Shown: positions 39,717-49,203 of the stretch, one piece after another
Position numbering within the stretch: position 1 is the first letter of the stretch
Layout: each line of letters opens with the position of its first letter
NCBI GenBank assembly: GCA_024398965.1
Contig: JAKSIF010000004.1
Span: forward strand, 62,001-126,000
Origin: Fibrobacter sp.
GTDB taxonomy: Bacteria; Fibrobacterota; Fibrobacteria; Fibrobacterales; Fibrobacteraceae
DNA: 64,000 nucleotides
Direction: 5' to 3'
The notes under the pieces: model-generated
What the model was told of the DNA's origin: nothing
The model's input: the letters and a program-made list of their open reading frames with translations, nothing else
Databases searched by the model: none
Program-made: the position numbers and the translations under genes

Positions 39717-41045
39717 TTAGCGGACTCGCTTGAAAGTTGCGCTGGTAACGCGGTTTCGACCGCTTTCCTTGGAAGCGTACAGAGCCTTGTCTGCACGTTC
39801 AAACAGACGCTTGGGATCTTCGCCGGCCACCATTTCGGCAATACCGAAGGAGCAGGTCACCTGCTGCTGAGGAATCAGCTTGGCATTCTCGATTGCCATA
39901 CGGAGTTTTTCAGCAAGGAATTGAGCGTTCTGGATAGGCGTATCCGCACAAAGAATCACAAATTCTTCACCACCCCAACGAACCAGGGCGTCGGTATTGC
40001 GGATCTTGCTCAGGATCAACTTTGTAAGACCGACAAGGACCTCGTCACCCACGTTATGGCCATAGGAGTCATTGATATTCTTGAAGTGGTCGATGTCCAA
40101 GATGATGAAGGATACAGGACTATCGTTCTTGATAAGATTTTCCTGTTCACGGAGCAAAATGCTGCTGAAGCCAGCACGGTTGAGACATCCAGTAAGGGGG
40201 TCTTCCTTACTGCTCTTCTCGTACTCGCTCTTCTCGATTTCCAGGGCGCGCAAGTTCTTTTCCAGTTCCTCACGTTTCTTCTTGGCTGCAGCTCGTTCAC
40301 GGCTATAATCAAAGAAGCGGATAATCAAGATAATGAAGAAGGTCACGAACCACATGGCCACCAGGGCCGTCACCAGCTTTTCCTTCTGGATCATCTTGCC
40401 CTTGAAGCAAAGGCCGCGAATTTCCAAGGTTCCGTAACCAAGGGGAGCGTTGGTACCTGTCTGGATTTCGATAAGGGGAATGTTGCTCAGGTCTACACGG
40501 GCATTATGAACGTTGATCTCGTTCTGGGCAACCCACCAACCGGCCACACGGAATTCCTGGGGAACAAAGACGGCAGGGTACTTTTCTTCTAGAGGGAAGA
40601 ATTCAATTTCGTTAAACTTGAGGGAGGTTTCGTCGCCTTCGCGGGAGAACGCAGGATCAAAGCCACGCATGTAAAGACGAACGGTTCCTTCGCCACGGGG
40701 CTTTACCCATACAAAGATGCTGTCGTACTGAGACAAGTCCTTGCCATGAGCCTTACCATCGCCGAGGAAGATCTTGAGACCCACGTAAGGATAGGCATAC
40801 CCCTCGCGAAGCTCGTAGTCGACCACGATAGAAGAATCGGTCTTGCTCAACTGGACGGCAGAAGAACCGCCATCAGCAGAGTCCGTCTCCACCATCAGGT
40901 AGGGATAGTCCACAAGATTCAACATTTCGATCTTGTCCAGGCCATTCTGATAGGACAAGATGGCGATGACCGTAACAGCCAACAGCACCACAATCAGAAT
41001 GTTCATTCTGAAAAGAAGATAAAGCTTTTCCAAAAGAATCGACAT
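39717..41045 (-). CDS. Membrane diguanylate cyclase with carbohydrate-binding-like ectodomain
   Basis: 442 residues. TM1 about 12-31, a periplasmic domain about 35-222, TM2 about 225-245, a coiled coil (about 248-285, KKKREELEKNLRALEIEKSEYEK) and a GGDEF domain. The active site is GGEEF and an RNTD I-site lies five residues before it, so synthesis of c-di-GMP with product inhibition is expected. The ectodomain contains DLSQYDSIFVWVKPRG, TVRLYMRGFDP and GYGTLEIRGLCFKG, which resemble the DSxxFxxKG and DDxEIxG patterns at the lipoprotein C-termini here: a galactose-binding-like sensor. The trigger could be a sugar or another surface component. The promoter TATATT is at 41081-41086. Confidence 0.9.
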   Translation of the reverse strand: MSILLEKLYLLFRMNILIVVLLAVTVIAILSYQNGLDKIEMLNLVDYPYLMVETDSADGGSSAVQLSKTDSSIVVDYELREGYAYPYVGLKIFLGDGKAHGKDLSQYDSIFVWVKPRGEGTVRLYMRGFDPAFSREGDETSLKFNEIEFFPLEEKYPAVFVPQEFRVAGWWVAQNEINVHNARVDLSNIPLIEIQTGTNAPLGYGTLEIRGLCFKGKMIQKEKLVTALVAMWFVTFFIILIIRFFDYSRERAAAKKKREELEKNLRALEIEKSEYEKSSKEDPLTGCLNRAGFSSILLREQENLIKNDSPVSFIILDIDHFKNINDSYGHNVGDEVLVGLTKLILSKIRNTDALVRWGGEEFVILCADTPIQNAQFLAEKLRMAIENAKLIPQQQVTCSFGIAEMVAGEDPKRLFERADKALYASKESGRNRVTSATFKRVR

Positions 41046-41080
41046 GGGTATCTACAACCTAACCGGATGATTTGCTTGAT

Positions 41081-41086
41081 AATATA
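41081..41086 (-). promoter_or_regulatory. -10-like hexamer of the diguanylate cyclase gene
   Basis: TATATT on the minus strand, giving a leader of about 30 nt without a good Shine-Dalgarno. It lies just downstream of the CE2-type esterase gene, whose terminator is not evident. Confidence 0.38.
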
Positions 41087-41112
41087 TAAAATCGCCCCCC
41101 TGTAGCAAGGGA

Positions 41113-42216
41113 CTAACGCCTCATCCAACCGCTTAGACGGCCAATAATGGGCCTAAGGGTGTCAGCAAGTTCCTTCTGGGAAGGTTCATTGGGATGTCCG
41201 TGGAGGCCTTCATTCACAGTTTGCACCGTCACGAACTCCACATCCTTCTTGCCAGCGGCGATTTCCGCATCGTAAACCTGTTTTACGGTGGGAGTCAGGT
41301 CGTCATTAGGCCAAATCTTGGTTGAAACCAGCAGGAACTTTACACCGGGATGGGCGGAGCGAAGCTTGTTCAGCATTTCCGCATAGGTTTTCTTGAATTC
41401 ACCCTTATCTCCGTAGGGAGGATTTCCCTGGAAATCGTTGATTCCAAGGAAAACTACAATGACCTGAGGGTGGAAGTCTTCAAAATTCCACATCAACTTG
41501 GAGGAATCTGCCGGATTGGACAGCTTCGCCACATCAACTGGGGCTTCGCCGGGCACTGTGTACTGGTACAGACGAGGAATTTTCCACTCAGAAACGATAT
41601 TATCGTAATTACGGACAAGTCCGCGACCGCTGAAGGCGTTTACCTGGAAATTCGCCTTGTATCCATCGGCAAGCAGGAAGGCATAGCTCTTGGAAGCATT
41701 TGTAGTCTCAAAGACGTGGTCTTCCTGATCACTGACATGGCCCTCAACACCGTAGCCCACGGTAAAGGAGTCCCCTATAAATTCAATGCGGCGACTGTTA
41801 TGCTTTGGAGCATCCAGGAACTTGCCCTTTGCATCGGTCTTGATGCCAAAAAGGGTTACCCCACCCGGATTGCTTTCACTGATTTTGATCAAACGATAGA
41901 GGTGAGGCTTACCATCGGCAGCAACCTTAACCTTGTGCCTTGCTTTATCACCAGAAATAAACAGACCAATCTGCTCGCCATCCTGATCAACACGCCAGCG
42001 GGCCTGGCCCTCTATTTCAAACTCCAGGGAAGATGCCTGAGCATTGAACTGGACCATGGCCGCAGGAGCACTTGTGCGGCAGAAGCTTGCCCCATGTTCC
42101 CAACGACCGCTAAAAAGAAAATCCTTGGAGCTATTCAAATTGCCCTCCGCTGCAAAAATCGTCGACGACAAAGCCAACGCAAATACTACAGAACATAACT
42201 TACGTTTTCCAACCAT
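41113..42216 (-). CDS. Secreted SGNH carbohydrate esterase, CE2-like
   Basis: 367 residues from ATG 42216. Signal peptide (KLCSVVFALALSSTIFA, cleaved after FAA). An N-terminal beta domain (about 25-135, ending YRLIKISE) precedes an SGNH hydrolase: block I EFIGDSFTVGYG with the nucleophilic Ser, the Gly of FSGRGLVRN, block III VFLGINDFQG, and the C-terminal GLHGHPNEPSQKELAD with the catalytic His. This two-domain order matches CE2 acetylxylan esterases, which remove acetyl groups from xylan or mannan. The longer frame to 42312 overlaps the divergent cytochrome gene and is rejected. Confidence 0.85.
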   Translation of the reverse strand: MVGKRKLCSVVFALALSSTIFAAEGNLNSSKDFLFSGRWEHGASFCRTSAPAAMVQFNAQASSLEFEIEGQARWRVDQDGEQIGLFISGDKARHKVKVAADGKPHLYRLIKISESNPGGVTLFGIKTDAKGKFLDAPKHNSRRIEFIGDSFTVGYGVEGHVSDQEDHVFETTNASKSYAFLLADGYKANFQVNAFSGRGLVRNYDNIVSEWKIPRLYQYTVPGEAPVDVAKLSNPADSSKLMWNFEDFHPQVIVVFLGINDFQGNPPYGDKGEFKKTYAEMLNKLRSAHPGVKFLLVSTKIWPNDDLTPTVKQVYDAEIAAGKKDVEFVTVQTVNEGLHGHPNEPSQKELADTLRPIIGRLSGWMRR

Positions 42217-42276
42217 ATGGGGAATAGTAGAAAAAGGTTTTCGAACAAAATTGCAAAATAGTGTAAAAACTCTTAC

Positions 42277-42282
42277 TACATT
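42277..42282 (+). promoter_or_regulatory. -10-like hexamer of the cytochrome gene
   Basis: TACATT, directly abutting ATG 42283 and six bases before ATG 42289. The leaderless spacing seen elsewhere favours 42289 as the start. Confidence 0.4.
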
Positions 42283-42288
42283 ATGGGT

Positions 42289-42777
42289 ATGAATTGGCGA
42301 AAATGGAAACAATTCGTCCGGCGAGGCTGCATTCTCGCCCTACTGGCCTACAGCATCATGCTGGGCGTTTCCGCATTTGCAGACAACGTCACAAAGGATG
42401 AAAGATCACCATCCATCCAGAAACCCGCCCCCGGATCAGAGGGCGACACCTTGACTCGGGAAGATGCCCGCATGGCACTTCTAGTATACAAGATTCTCGA
42501 CAAGAACGGGAACATCCAGGGAGCCAACCTGGAAAAAGGAAAAAAACTATTTCTGCAGAACTGCAGGCCTTGTCATGGAGACGATGGTAGAAGGCTGAAT
42601 TTCGCACTACTCACAGAAGCGCCCATATACATGGGACAGAGGGCACGGGAAGACATGCCCACATTCTGGCACCAGGTGAATTTCGGGGACGAAGAGCGCA
42701 GCATGCAAGCCTATATCGACGAGTTCACCTTGCAGGAACTCATAGACATTGCAGGCTTCGCCCAGACCCTACCCTAG
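42289..42777 (+). CDS. Mono-heme c-type cytochrome
   Basis: 162 residues from ATG 42289 (42283 would add two). A signal peptide or anchor (CILALLAYSIMLGVSAFA) leads to an exported domain. One heme motif is present, CRPCH (CxxCH, about residue 96), within GKKLFLQNCRPCHGDDG, a class I cytochrome c pattern. A Met in EDMPTFWHQV could be the distal ligand. An EF-like segment DKNGNIQGANLEKG precedes it. It should carry electrons in the periplasm. A lone c-type cytochrome is unexpected in a fermentative anaerobe and no partner or maturation gene is nearby. Convergent with the next gene by 8 bp. Confidence 0.82.
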   Translation: MNWRKWKQFVRRGCILALLAYSIMLGVSAFADNVTKDERSPSIQKPAPGSEGDTLTREDARMALLVYKILDKNGNIQGANLEKGKKLFLQNCRPCHGDDGRRLNFALLTEAPIYMGQRAREDMPTFWHQVNFGDEERSMQAYIDEFTLQELIDIAGFAQTLP

Positions 42778-42785
42778 CGTGAGGG

Positions 42786-44669
42786 CTATAATTCTTTCTT
42801 TCCGATAACCTTGAGCTCTCGAATAAAGCTCAAGTCAAGGGTTTCGTGTTCCTGCGCTCCGTAAACCTGGATATCCAAAGTCTGGGGCGACTTGGCCAGA
42901 CGAAGACTGTGAACAAAGAATACCTTTTCCACTTCCTTGGCGGTACGCTTGGCGGGATCCTTGACCTTGGCGCCAACCAAAGTGCCGACAGTCTTCGCAT
43001 AACGCAGAACCTTGACCAGGTCAAAGGTACTGAGCTGCTGATAGGTGTTGCCGTACTTCGTGGAATTGAGAGCTGTCTGGATTGTACCTTCGTCGGCGTC
43101 GTCCTTAAGTTCATAGTCCGGGGCCTTGGTATCATGCCAGGTGCAGACAAAGTCCTTGCGCCATTCCTCTGCGGGTGCGGCAGCCCTGTTTTCATTCCTT
43201 CGTTCCACGAAGGGGCAGTAACCAAAGTTCTCCAGGAATTCAAACACGCGACTTTCACATTCCGGTTTCAGGATAAAGCCATAGCCCGGAATATACTCCT
43301 CGGTGCATTCCACAAACTGCGGGAACTTGGACAGCTGCGCAAGCACACCTTGATCCTCGATCTTTAAAAGACGAACCGTCTGGACCTTGGCGCCGTAATA
43401 GGAGGCGTTCCATTCCTCGATAGTCGAGGCCACATTTTCGGGAGGCTTAATCCAAGTCTTGAAATGTTCAATTTCGGATTCCGGAAGACCGCACTTCAAA
43501 CCCTGCACATAAGTTTCGCGATTTAGGTTGAATCGCATGTACACTTCGTCCGTTTCCACCTTGGCAAGGCAAGCCAAGGTAAACAGCACTCGGGCAGAAG
43601 TTCCTGTTGAAGTAATCAACTCAAAGTTCGGAAGGCAGGAAATGCTTTGTTCCGGGATGGATGCCATCGACTTCTCCACCCAGTCCTTACCAGACTGATC
43701 TAACACCACAGAAGAAATCTTGCCTTTTGCCATCTTAAACTGAACAAGACCCAGGAGCCAAAGTTCTCGCAGAACGCGGGGCAGGTAATCCCAGGGCAAT
43801 TCCTTGTTCTTGTCTTGCAGACGGGAACTGGGATCAAGAACCCACATAAGGTAAGAAGCCTCCACGATGGACTTCGGGGATTCCAATTCCTTAAGTAGCT
43901 TGGCGCAATGACCGCGATCTCCACGGAAACGTTCCTTAAGCCACCAGGATAGAACATCCTGGTGAAGCCTGAAACCATTCTTACGGATGAAATCAAGCGC
44001 TGTTTCAGAAGGAACCAAGCAAGAATCCTCAAGTTCCAGCCATTCGTTCTGAATCAGGAAATTAAAGATCAGGGATAGTTCATTCTCTGCAGCACGTTCA
44101 GACACCTGCTTTGCAGCAACAAGAGCATCAAGGCAAATCTGATAGCTGCGCCTGTGAATGGCACCGCTGGTGTTAACCTTCAGTTCCTTGCGCATTGCAA
44201 AGGATAGTACAAGACAGATATGCCAGTCAATCAGATTCTGGTAGGTTGAGAAAGTCCCGTTGTCGGAAACCTCTTCCTCCGGCTCATACTTCACCGCGTC
44301 ATAAAAATCCGAAAAACCGTAATAGACAAAATTCGAAGCGGATGCAGTACGCCACAGCACAAAATCGCGACACATGTCCAACAAAAACTTTTGAAGGTCA
44401 CGGCTCTTGCTCACGGGAACTGTCAAGCGAAGTTCCGTGAGAGAAAGTCCACGTTTGTCGCTACGATAGATGAGGCTAAGACAACGACGCTGCCAGGGTT
44501 CCATCTTGGAAACTTTCTCGGCAACACGCTTCTTATCGGCAAAATGCTTCAACACATCCGACTGAATCAGAGCGTTGTTCAGCAAGCCTTTCTGACCAAA
44601 AGCTCTCGCATGGACACTGCGCAGGAGCTGCTTGGACATCCCATCAAAAAAATCATTCAGTACAATCAT
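42786..44669 (-). CDS. Helicase-associated (Helicase_C_3/XPB-N-like) domain protein
   Basis: 627 residues with no Walker motif. Residues about 330-440 (SCLPNFELITSTGTSARVLFTL, VYMRFNLNRETYVQGLKCGL, PPENVASTIEEWNASYYGAK) match the XPB/Ssl2-like helicase-associated domain that in other bacteria occurs alone or beside a DNA helicase. The N-terminal 300 residues are helical with HTH-like segments (LSLTELRLTVPVSKSRDLQKFL). A role in DNA repair or as a helicase accessory is inferred. It lies 28 bp after the DnaQ-DinG gene on the same strand, which strengthens that. No own Shine-Dalgarno is clear. Confidence 0.72.
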   Translation of the reverse strand: MIVLNDFFDGMSKQLLRSVHARAFGQKGLLNNALIQSDVLKHFADKKRVAEKVSKMEPWQRRCLSLIYRSDKRGLSLTELRLTVPVSKSRDLQKFLLDMCRDFVLWRTASASNFVYYGFSDFYDAVKYEPEEEVSDNGTFSTYQNLIDWHICLVLSFAMRKELKVNTSGAIHRRSYQICLDALVAAKQVSERAAENELSLIFNFLIQNEWLELEDSCLVPSETALDFIRKNGFRLHQDVLSWWLKERFRGDRGHCAKLLKELESPKSIVEASYLMWVLDPSSRLQDKNKELPWDYLPRVLRELWLLGLVQFKMAKGKISSVVLDQSGKDWVEKSMASIPEQSISCLPNFELITSTGTSARVLFTLACLAKVETDEVYMRFNLNRETYVQGLKCGLPESEIEHFKTWIKPPENVASTIEEWNASYYGAKVQTVRLLKIEDQGVLAQLSKFPQFVECTEEYIPGYGFILKPECESRVFEFLENFGYCPFVERRNENRAAAPAEEWRKDFVCTWHDTKAPDYELKDDADEGTIQTALNSTKYGNTYQQLSTFDLVKVLRYAKTVGTLVGAKVKDPAKRTAKEVEKVFFVHSLRLAKSPQTLDIQVYGAQEHETLDLSFIRELKVIGKKEL

Positions 44670-44697
44670 TGCTCACCTAAAAAACAGGAGTGCAAAT

Positions 44698-47418
44698 TTA
44701 GATAATGAAATTCTTTATGTCATTCACGTTTTCGGCAACCTTCTGCTTCATATTCCAGATTCTGGAGAAGGTCTTGCCATAATGCTCATTCACAACGCGA
44801 TTGTCTAGAATCAGGACCTTGCCGGAGTCATTCTCGGTACGAAGCAGGCGGCCAAGTCCCTGGCGCAGCTCCATGTAGGCTTCCGGAACAAAGTAATCCT
44901 TAAAGGAATTCTTGCCTTCGGCCTTCATCTTGTTGGAAACACCTGCAACCAGCGGGTCCATAGGATTGGGGAACGGAAGCTTGGGAATGACCAGAAGCTT
45001 CAAGGCATCGCCCGGGAAGTCAACCCCCTCCCAAAGAGTCTGACAGCCGAGAAGGCAGGCGCCCCGTTCCTTACGGAACATGGATACAAGACCATCCAGG
45101 GAGCCATCTACATGCTGGCACAGAAGCAGTTTGTTCTTTTGTGCAAACAGAGGAGCGAGAGCCGCCTGTGCTTTCATCATTGCAGAGATACTGGTGAAAA
45201 GCACCATGGTATTTTCTGTTGACTCCGGAAGAATCTGGCACAAAGTATCGTTCAAGGCATCGTTGTATTCAGGAGCGGAAGGCTTGGGCAAATACTTTGC
45301 CACCATCACGGAACGCTGTTCTTCCTTGAATATTTCGTTATAGACTCTTAGGAAGGGAACCTTGCTTCCGGTAAGCTTATCCATCCCCATCTTTTGAACA
45401 AAGTAAGCTAAATCGCCTTGGACAGCAAGGGTTGCCGAGGTAAAGGTGGCCGACTTGATCCAGGGGTAGAATTTTTCAGTCCAGGCAGAGCCAGAATTCA
45501 ATGGGTAGGCATGCAGCTTAATGGTATGAGGATTGAAAGGTTCTTCCATGAAGAAGACCCAGTCCTCGCGAGAAGCCTTTACCAGGAACTCAAAGTCCGA
45601 CACGAACCTGGAAATTTCAGTCATTCGCCCGTTAAGATCGCTCATCAAACCAACCAGGCGTTCCCCAAGTTTCTTTGCAGCAACACCCGATGCAAGGGAT
45701 TCTGCAGCCTTGAGAGTCTTTGCACACTGGTCAAGGAAAGACGCAGGATCCGCATCATACTCAGCCATGACACTGGACGTATAGGTAAAACCGTTACGAG
45801 TCTTCTGCTTGGCAAGCTTCTTGCCGATTCTCATGAAGAAACGATGCAATGACTTTTCCGTTTCAGAAAGGGCTTCCAAAGTGTTGGCACACGCTTCGTG
45901 AAGTTCCACTTCCTCTGCTGGAATCTGGGCCTGGATTTCTGCAACAAGGCCATCCTGCTTACTGCGGGAAGGAACCAAAGTCTTGATGATATTGCGAAGA
46001 CCAAAGAAGGAAATCGACCTACCAAAAGTCTGGTTACTGATTTCCGGCAAGCGGTGGGCTTCGTCAAATACAATATGCTCGTACAATGGCAGAAGCGCGA
46101 ATTCCAAGGACATGTCCGAAAGGAACAGGGAATGGTTCACTAGAAGCAGGTTGGAATTCATGGCGCGACGCTTGGCTGCCATGGCAGGGCACTTCAGATA
46201 ATGAGGGCACTTTTCACCAAGGCAGGACTTGGCAGAACTTGCCATCTTTGACCAAAGGACACGATTACGTCCCTGGCTAAAGGAGGTACACTCATTCACG
46301 TCACCGGTGGTCGTCTCAAAAACCCAGGGCACAATGGCCATGAAGGAATCGCGTTCCTCAGGCAGCAAAAGATTTTCGGAAGAGTCTAGAATCTCCTGGA
46401 ACTTTCTCAGGCACAGGTAATTTTCACGACCCTTCAATACAGCAGGTTTCAGCTTGCCCTGGTACAGATTGGCAATAAGGGGAATATCCTTACTCCACAG
46501 CTGATCTTGCAAAGTGCGGGTGGCGGTACTGATGACTACACGTTCGCCGGAAACGGCCTTATTGGCTGCAGCAACCAAGTAGGAAAGAGACTTACCAGAA
46601 CCCGTCGGGGCTTCAAGAACACAAAGGCCACCCTTATGCATGTTGCGTTCCACGACGGAAGCAAGATCCTGCTGGTTATGGCGCACCTGGAAATTTTCCA
46701 TCTTCTTTGCCAGAAGTCCGTCTTCCTTGAAGAATTCGCTTACCCTAGGAGCACGGGATCTTTCCGCCACATCTTCCAAGGGTACATCGGGAAGCTTATA
46801 GTTCGGCAAAGTCTTTTCACCGGATTCACAAGGCCAAATCATGGACCAGTCAGAGCCCTTGGCGACACGGGAAAGTGCATCAGCAAGCCAAGGATCAGCA
46901 CACTGGATTTTTTCAAGAGCCATCACAAAGAGACGGCCACATGCGTCTGCGTCGGGCAAGGCGCGATGGGCCCTGCTACGGGGAATATCCAGTTCTTGAA
47001 CCAAGGTTTCAAGGCGATGGTTGGGAATGTTCTGGTAGGCAATTCTAGATACCGTCAGGGAATCCCACACCGGGTGGTTGTCAAAATTCAAACCCACCTT
47101 TGCAAAAGTCTGGCGCAGGAACTTGGAATCAAAATTTGCGTTATGGGCAACAATGGGCAATTCACCGATGAAATTGAAAACCTTGCCCGCTAGGGTTGCA
47201 AACGTTTCAGCACCTTCCAGGTCAGCCTTGCTGATACCGGTAAGATTTTCAATAAAAGGGCGAAGCTCCGCTACAGTCGGCTTGACAAGATAATCCACAG
47301 ACTCGCCGGGAACTCCATTCTCGAAACGGACAAGGGCCACCTCGATGATTTCATCCTTTTCAAAATCAAGGCCTGTGGTTTCCAAATCAATGGCAACAAA
47401 AGAGGGAATCTTTTCCAT
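44698..47418 (-). CDS. DnaQ exonuclease-DinG helicase fusion
   Basis: 906 residues from ATG 47418 (GGAAG upstream; ATG 47430 would add four). Residues 1-180 are a DEDDh 3'-5' exonuclease: FVAIDLETTGLDFEKDEIIEVA (ExoI), PIVAHNANFDSKFL (ExoII), HRALPDADACGRL (ExoIII). From about 235 an XPD/DinG-type helicase follows: LEAPTGSGKSLSYL (Walker A), an Fe-S Cys cluster region (SCLGEKCPHYLKC), IVFDEAHRLPE (DEAH box), FTSISAMMKAQAAL and the C-terminal LRQGLGRLLRTENDSG motif VI. It should unwind and trim DNA in repair. It is part of the minus-strand run after the Ig-like lipoprotein and before the helicase-associated protein. Confidence 0.93.
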   Translation of the reverse strand: MEKIPSFVAIDLETTGLDFEKDEIIEVALVRFENGVPGESVDYLVKPTVAELRPFIENLTGISKADLEGAETFATLAGKVFNFIGELPIVAHNANFDSKFLRQTFAKVGLNFDNHPVWDSLTVSRIAYQNIPNHRLETLVQELDIPRSRAHRALPDADACGRLFVMALEKIQCADPWLADALSRVAKGSDWSMIWPCESGEKTLPNYKLPDVPLEDVAERSRAPRVSEFFKEDGLLAKKMENFQVRHNQQDLASVVERNMHKGGLCVLEAPTGSGKSLSYLVAAANKAVSGERVVISTATRTLQDQLWSKDIPLIANLYQGKLKPAVLKGRENYLCLRKFQEILDSSENLLLPEERDSFMAIVPWVFETTTGDVNECTSFSQGRNRVLWSKMASSAKSCLGEKCPHYLKCPAMAAKRRAMNSNLLLVNHSLFLSDMSLEFALLPLYEHIVFDEAHRLPEISNQTFGRSISFFGLRNIIKTLVPSRSKQDGLVAEIQAQIPAEEVELHEACANTLEALSETEKSLHRFFMRIGKKLAKQKTRNGFTYTSSVMAEYDADPASFLDQCAKTLKAAESLASGVAAKKLGERLVGLMSDLNGRMTEISRFVSDFEFLVKASREDWVFFMEEPFNPHTIKLHAYPLNSGSAWTEKFYPWIKSATFTSATLAVQGDLAYFVQKMGMDKLTGSKVPFLRVYNEIFKEEQRSVMVAKYLPKPSAPEYNDALNDTLCQILPESTENTMVLFTSISAMMKAQAALAPLFAQKNKLLLCQHVDGSLDGLVSMFRKERGACLLGCQTLWEGVDFPGDALKLLVIPKLPFPNPMDPLVAGVSNKMKAEGKNSFKDYFVPEAYMELRQGLGRLLRTENDSGKVLILDNRVVNEHYGKTFSRIWNMKQKVAENVNDIKNFII

Positions 47419-47439
47419 ATGCACTTCCATTATCGAAAT

Positions 47440-49203
47440 CTAGGGCAGAGACGGCACTGCAGGAACAAGCTGTTCCAGGGTATTTTCACCGTTGCCGATT
47501 TTCAGGGTATCATTAATTGCACGCCAGGGCGATCCGTAGCGGAAAGGTTCAACGGAGCCACCATCCGGAATAACCTTACCCTCTTCCGGGTAATAGTAGT
47601 CCATAAAGTATCCGCCTTCTACCAGGTCGCTAAAATTAAATTCTCCGTTCACACACTTTTCGATAAAGTCGGAACCGGATTCAATAGAATGTAAACGGAC
47701 AAGTGCACCATCCTTTGCCCCGGGAATTTTTCCACGAAGAGTTGCCAGTTTCAACTTGCTTACCGTTTCAATCTTTTGAAGTTTCTTGTACTTAAGCTCG
47801 ATGACCGTATCGCGAATTCCATTGCTGTCGGCAGCAGCCAAGGTTGTATCCATATAGCCCATCAAGAAATTCATGGCCAAGTCAGTCTGCCAGGGAGCAG
47901 TCTTCACCACTGCAAAGCGGACAGGGTCCACCTTCACCACTTCCATCTTTACCGTATCCTTGTTGATAGCCATATAGAAGGTATTTTCTAGGGAATCCAG
48001 CTTGGGCTTATCAAAGATGACATACAGGGAATCATCCGGAAAAACGGACTTTGCTCGAGATGCCATGTAGGCACTGTATACGACCGGAGGCATGGTGTCA
48101 TTTTCCATCTTATTCCATTCCCATTCAACTTCGTTACGTAATGTGTCAAGGGGACGGAACAGGGAGTCCTTCGCTATGCTGCAGGCAAACTTGTAAAGGA
48201 TTTCACTCTTGGGAGCAGGGTCGAAATAGAAATTCGGCTTTGCAGACCTGGGGCTCCTATACACAAGGCGAGGATAAATCTTCTCGTTTTCCGGAGTTGT
48301 CAGATAACAGTTGGCTGTATCCATAAAGACGGAATCCAGATACACGTTTCTTGAGAAAGTCGCTTCCAGGATATTTGCGTTAGGCTGATTCACCGATTCC
48401 AGTTCCAGCTTGGTGGAGTCCATGTCGGCAACAGCAAGCCATAAGGTATCCGTTGTCGCTTCCGACAGCGTCAAGTCCGCAGTCCATATGCCAACGTGTT
48501 CCGTTGCAAGTTCGATTTTCTGGTTGCCGTTTCCGTCGGCAAAGGCCACCACACGATAGCGGCCTGCCTTCAGCCCCGTCAGGGTGAAGTTGCCGGCACT
48601 GTCTGCACGGGTCATGTACAGAGGGGGTTCCTTCAGCAGCATGGGCAAGGAATCAAGCGCATGCGTCGTAGTATCGCGATACTTGTCCAGATAATGACGA
48701 GTCTCGCGGTCCGCACCCATCAGGAAAAGCCCAACGCTGGGATACTCCTTCTTCCTAGCCATGGCGTCCGTCACAAGGACTCGCCCCGTAAGAGTCAGGG
48801 AGTCGATGATGGCCCCTGTGGAAAACACCACCTGGAAAGGCTTGGCCAAAGCGTTTCCCCTCAGGTCCTTGATGCCGCCGGCGAAAGTCACCGTGTAGGT
48901 AGTACCTGTATCCAGCACCGCCCTGGAGGTCAACTCCAGAGTCTTGCCGTGAACATCAAAGCGAAGCTTCTTCTCGATGGGAGGCGATATGGAAACCGCC
49001 CCGCGGGGAACGGAGGCATTAATCCATTCGTCAAATTCCAGCTTGATATAAAGTTCGTTGGGATGGTTCGTGGTGTTGGGCGCAGGATAGACGCCCGCCA
49101 CACGGGGCGGCAACTTGTCCTCGGGACCTCCCGAGGGCGCCACCTGCGTTGCGCAGGCTATAAGCAGGCACGCGGCCACCACATATAACAACCAACGTTT
49201 CAT
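47440..49203 (-). CDS. Lipoprotein with N-terminal Ig-like (Big_5/SbsA-type) domain
   Basis: 587 residues. Signal peptide with lipobox LLIAC (Cys 17), then APSGGPEDKLPPRVAGVYPAPN, the typical start of an Ig-like domain lipoprotein common in the Bacteroidota/Fibrobacterota group. Residues about 30-130 form the Ig-like fold (LYIKLEFDEWINAS, LELTSRAVLDTGTTYTVTF, GGIKDLRGNAL). The middle (about 180-240) has a prealbumin-like SAGNFTLTGLKAGRYRVVAFADGNGNQKI, and the rest is beta-rich. Role unknown; outer membrane location inferred. Its ATG overlaps the lepB stop by one base, and AGG-type signals are lacking, so translation is coupled. Confidence 0.87.
   Translation of the reverse strand: MKRWLLYVVAACLLIACATQVAPSGGPEDKLPPRVAGVYPAPNTTNHPNELYIKLEFDEWINASVPRGAVSISPPIEKKLRFDVHGKTLELTSRAVLDTGTTYTVTFAGGIKDLRGNALAKPFQVVFSTGAIIDSLTLTGRVLVTDAMARKKEYPSVGLFLMGADRETRHYLDKYRDTTTHALDSLPMLLKEPPLYMTRADSAGNFTLTGLKAGRYRVVAFADGNGNQKIELATEHVGIWTADLTLSEATTDTLWLAVADMDSTKLELESVNQPNANILEATFSRNVYLDSVFMDTANCYLTTPENEKIYPRLVYRSPRSAKPNFYFDPAPKSEILYKFACSIAKDSLFRPLDTLRNEVEWEWNKMENDTMPPVVYSAYMASRAKSVFPDDSLYVIFDKPKLDSLENTFYMAINKDTVKMEVVKVDPVRFAVVKTAPWQTDLAMNFLMGYMDTTLAAADSNGIRDTVIELKYKKLQKIETVSKLKLATLRGKIPGAKDGALVRLHSIESGSDFIEKCVNGEFNFSDLVEGGYFMDYYYPEEGKVIPDGGSVEPFRYGSPWRAINDTLKIGNGENTLEQLVPAVPSLP

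Noticed and set aside
42217-42312. Longer start of the CE2-type esterase at 42312
   Set aside because: It would overlap the divergent cytochrome gene and place about 30 non-signal residues before a clear signal peptide.
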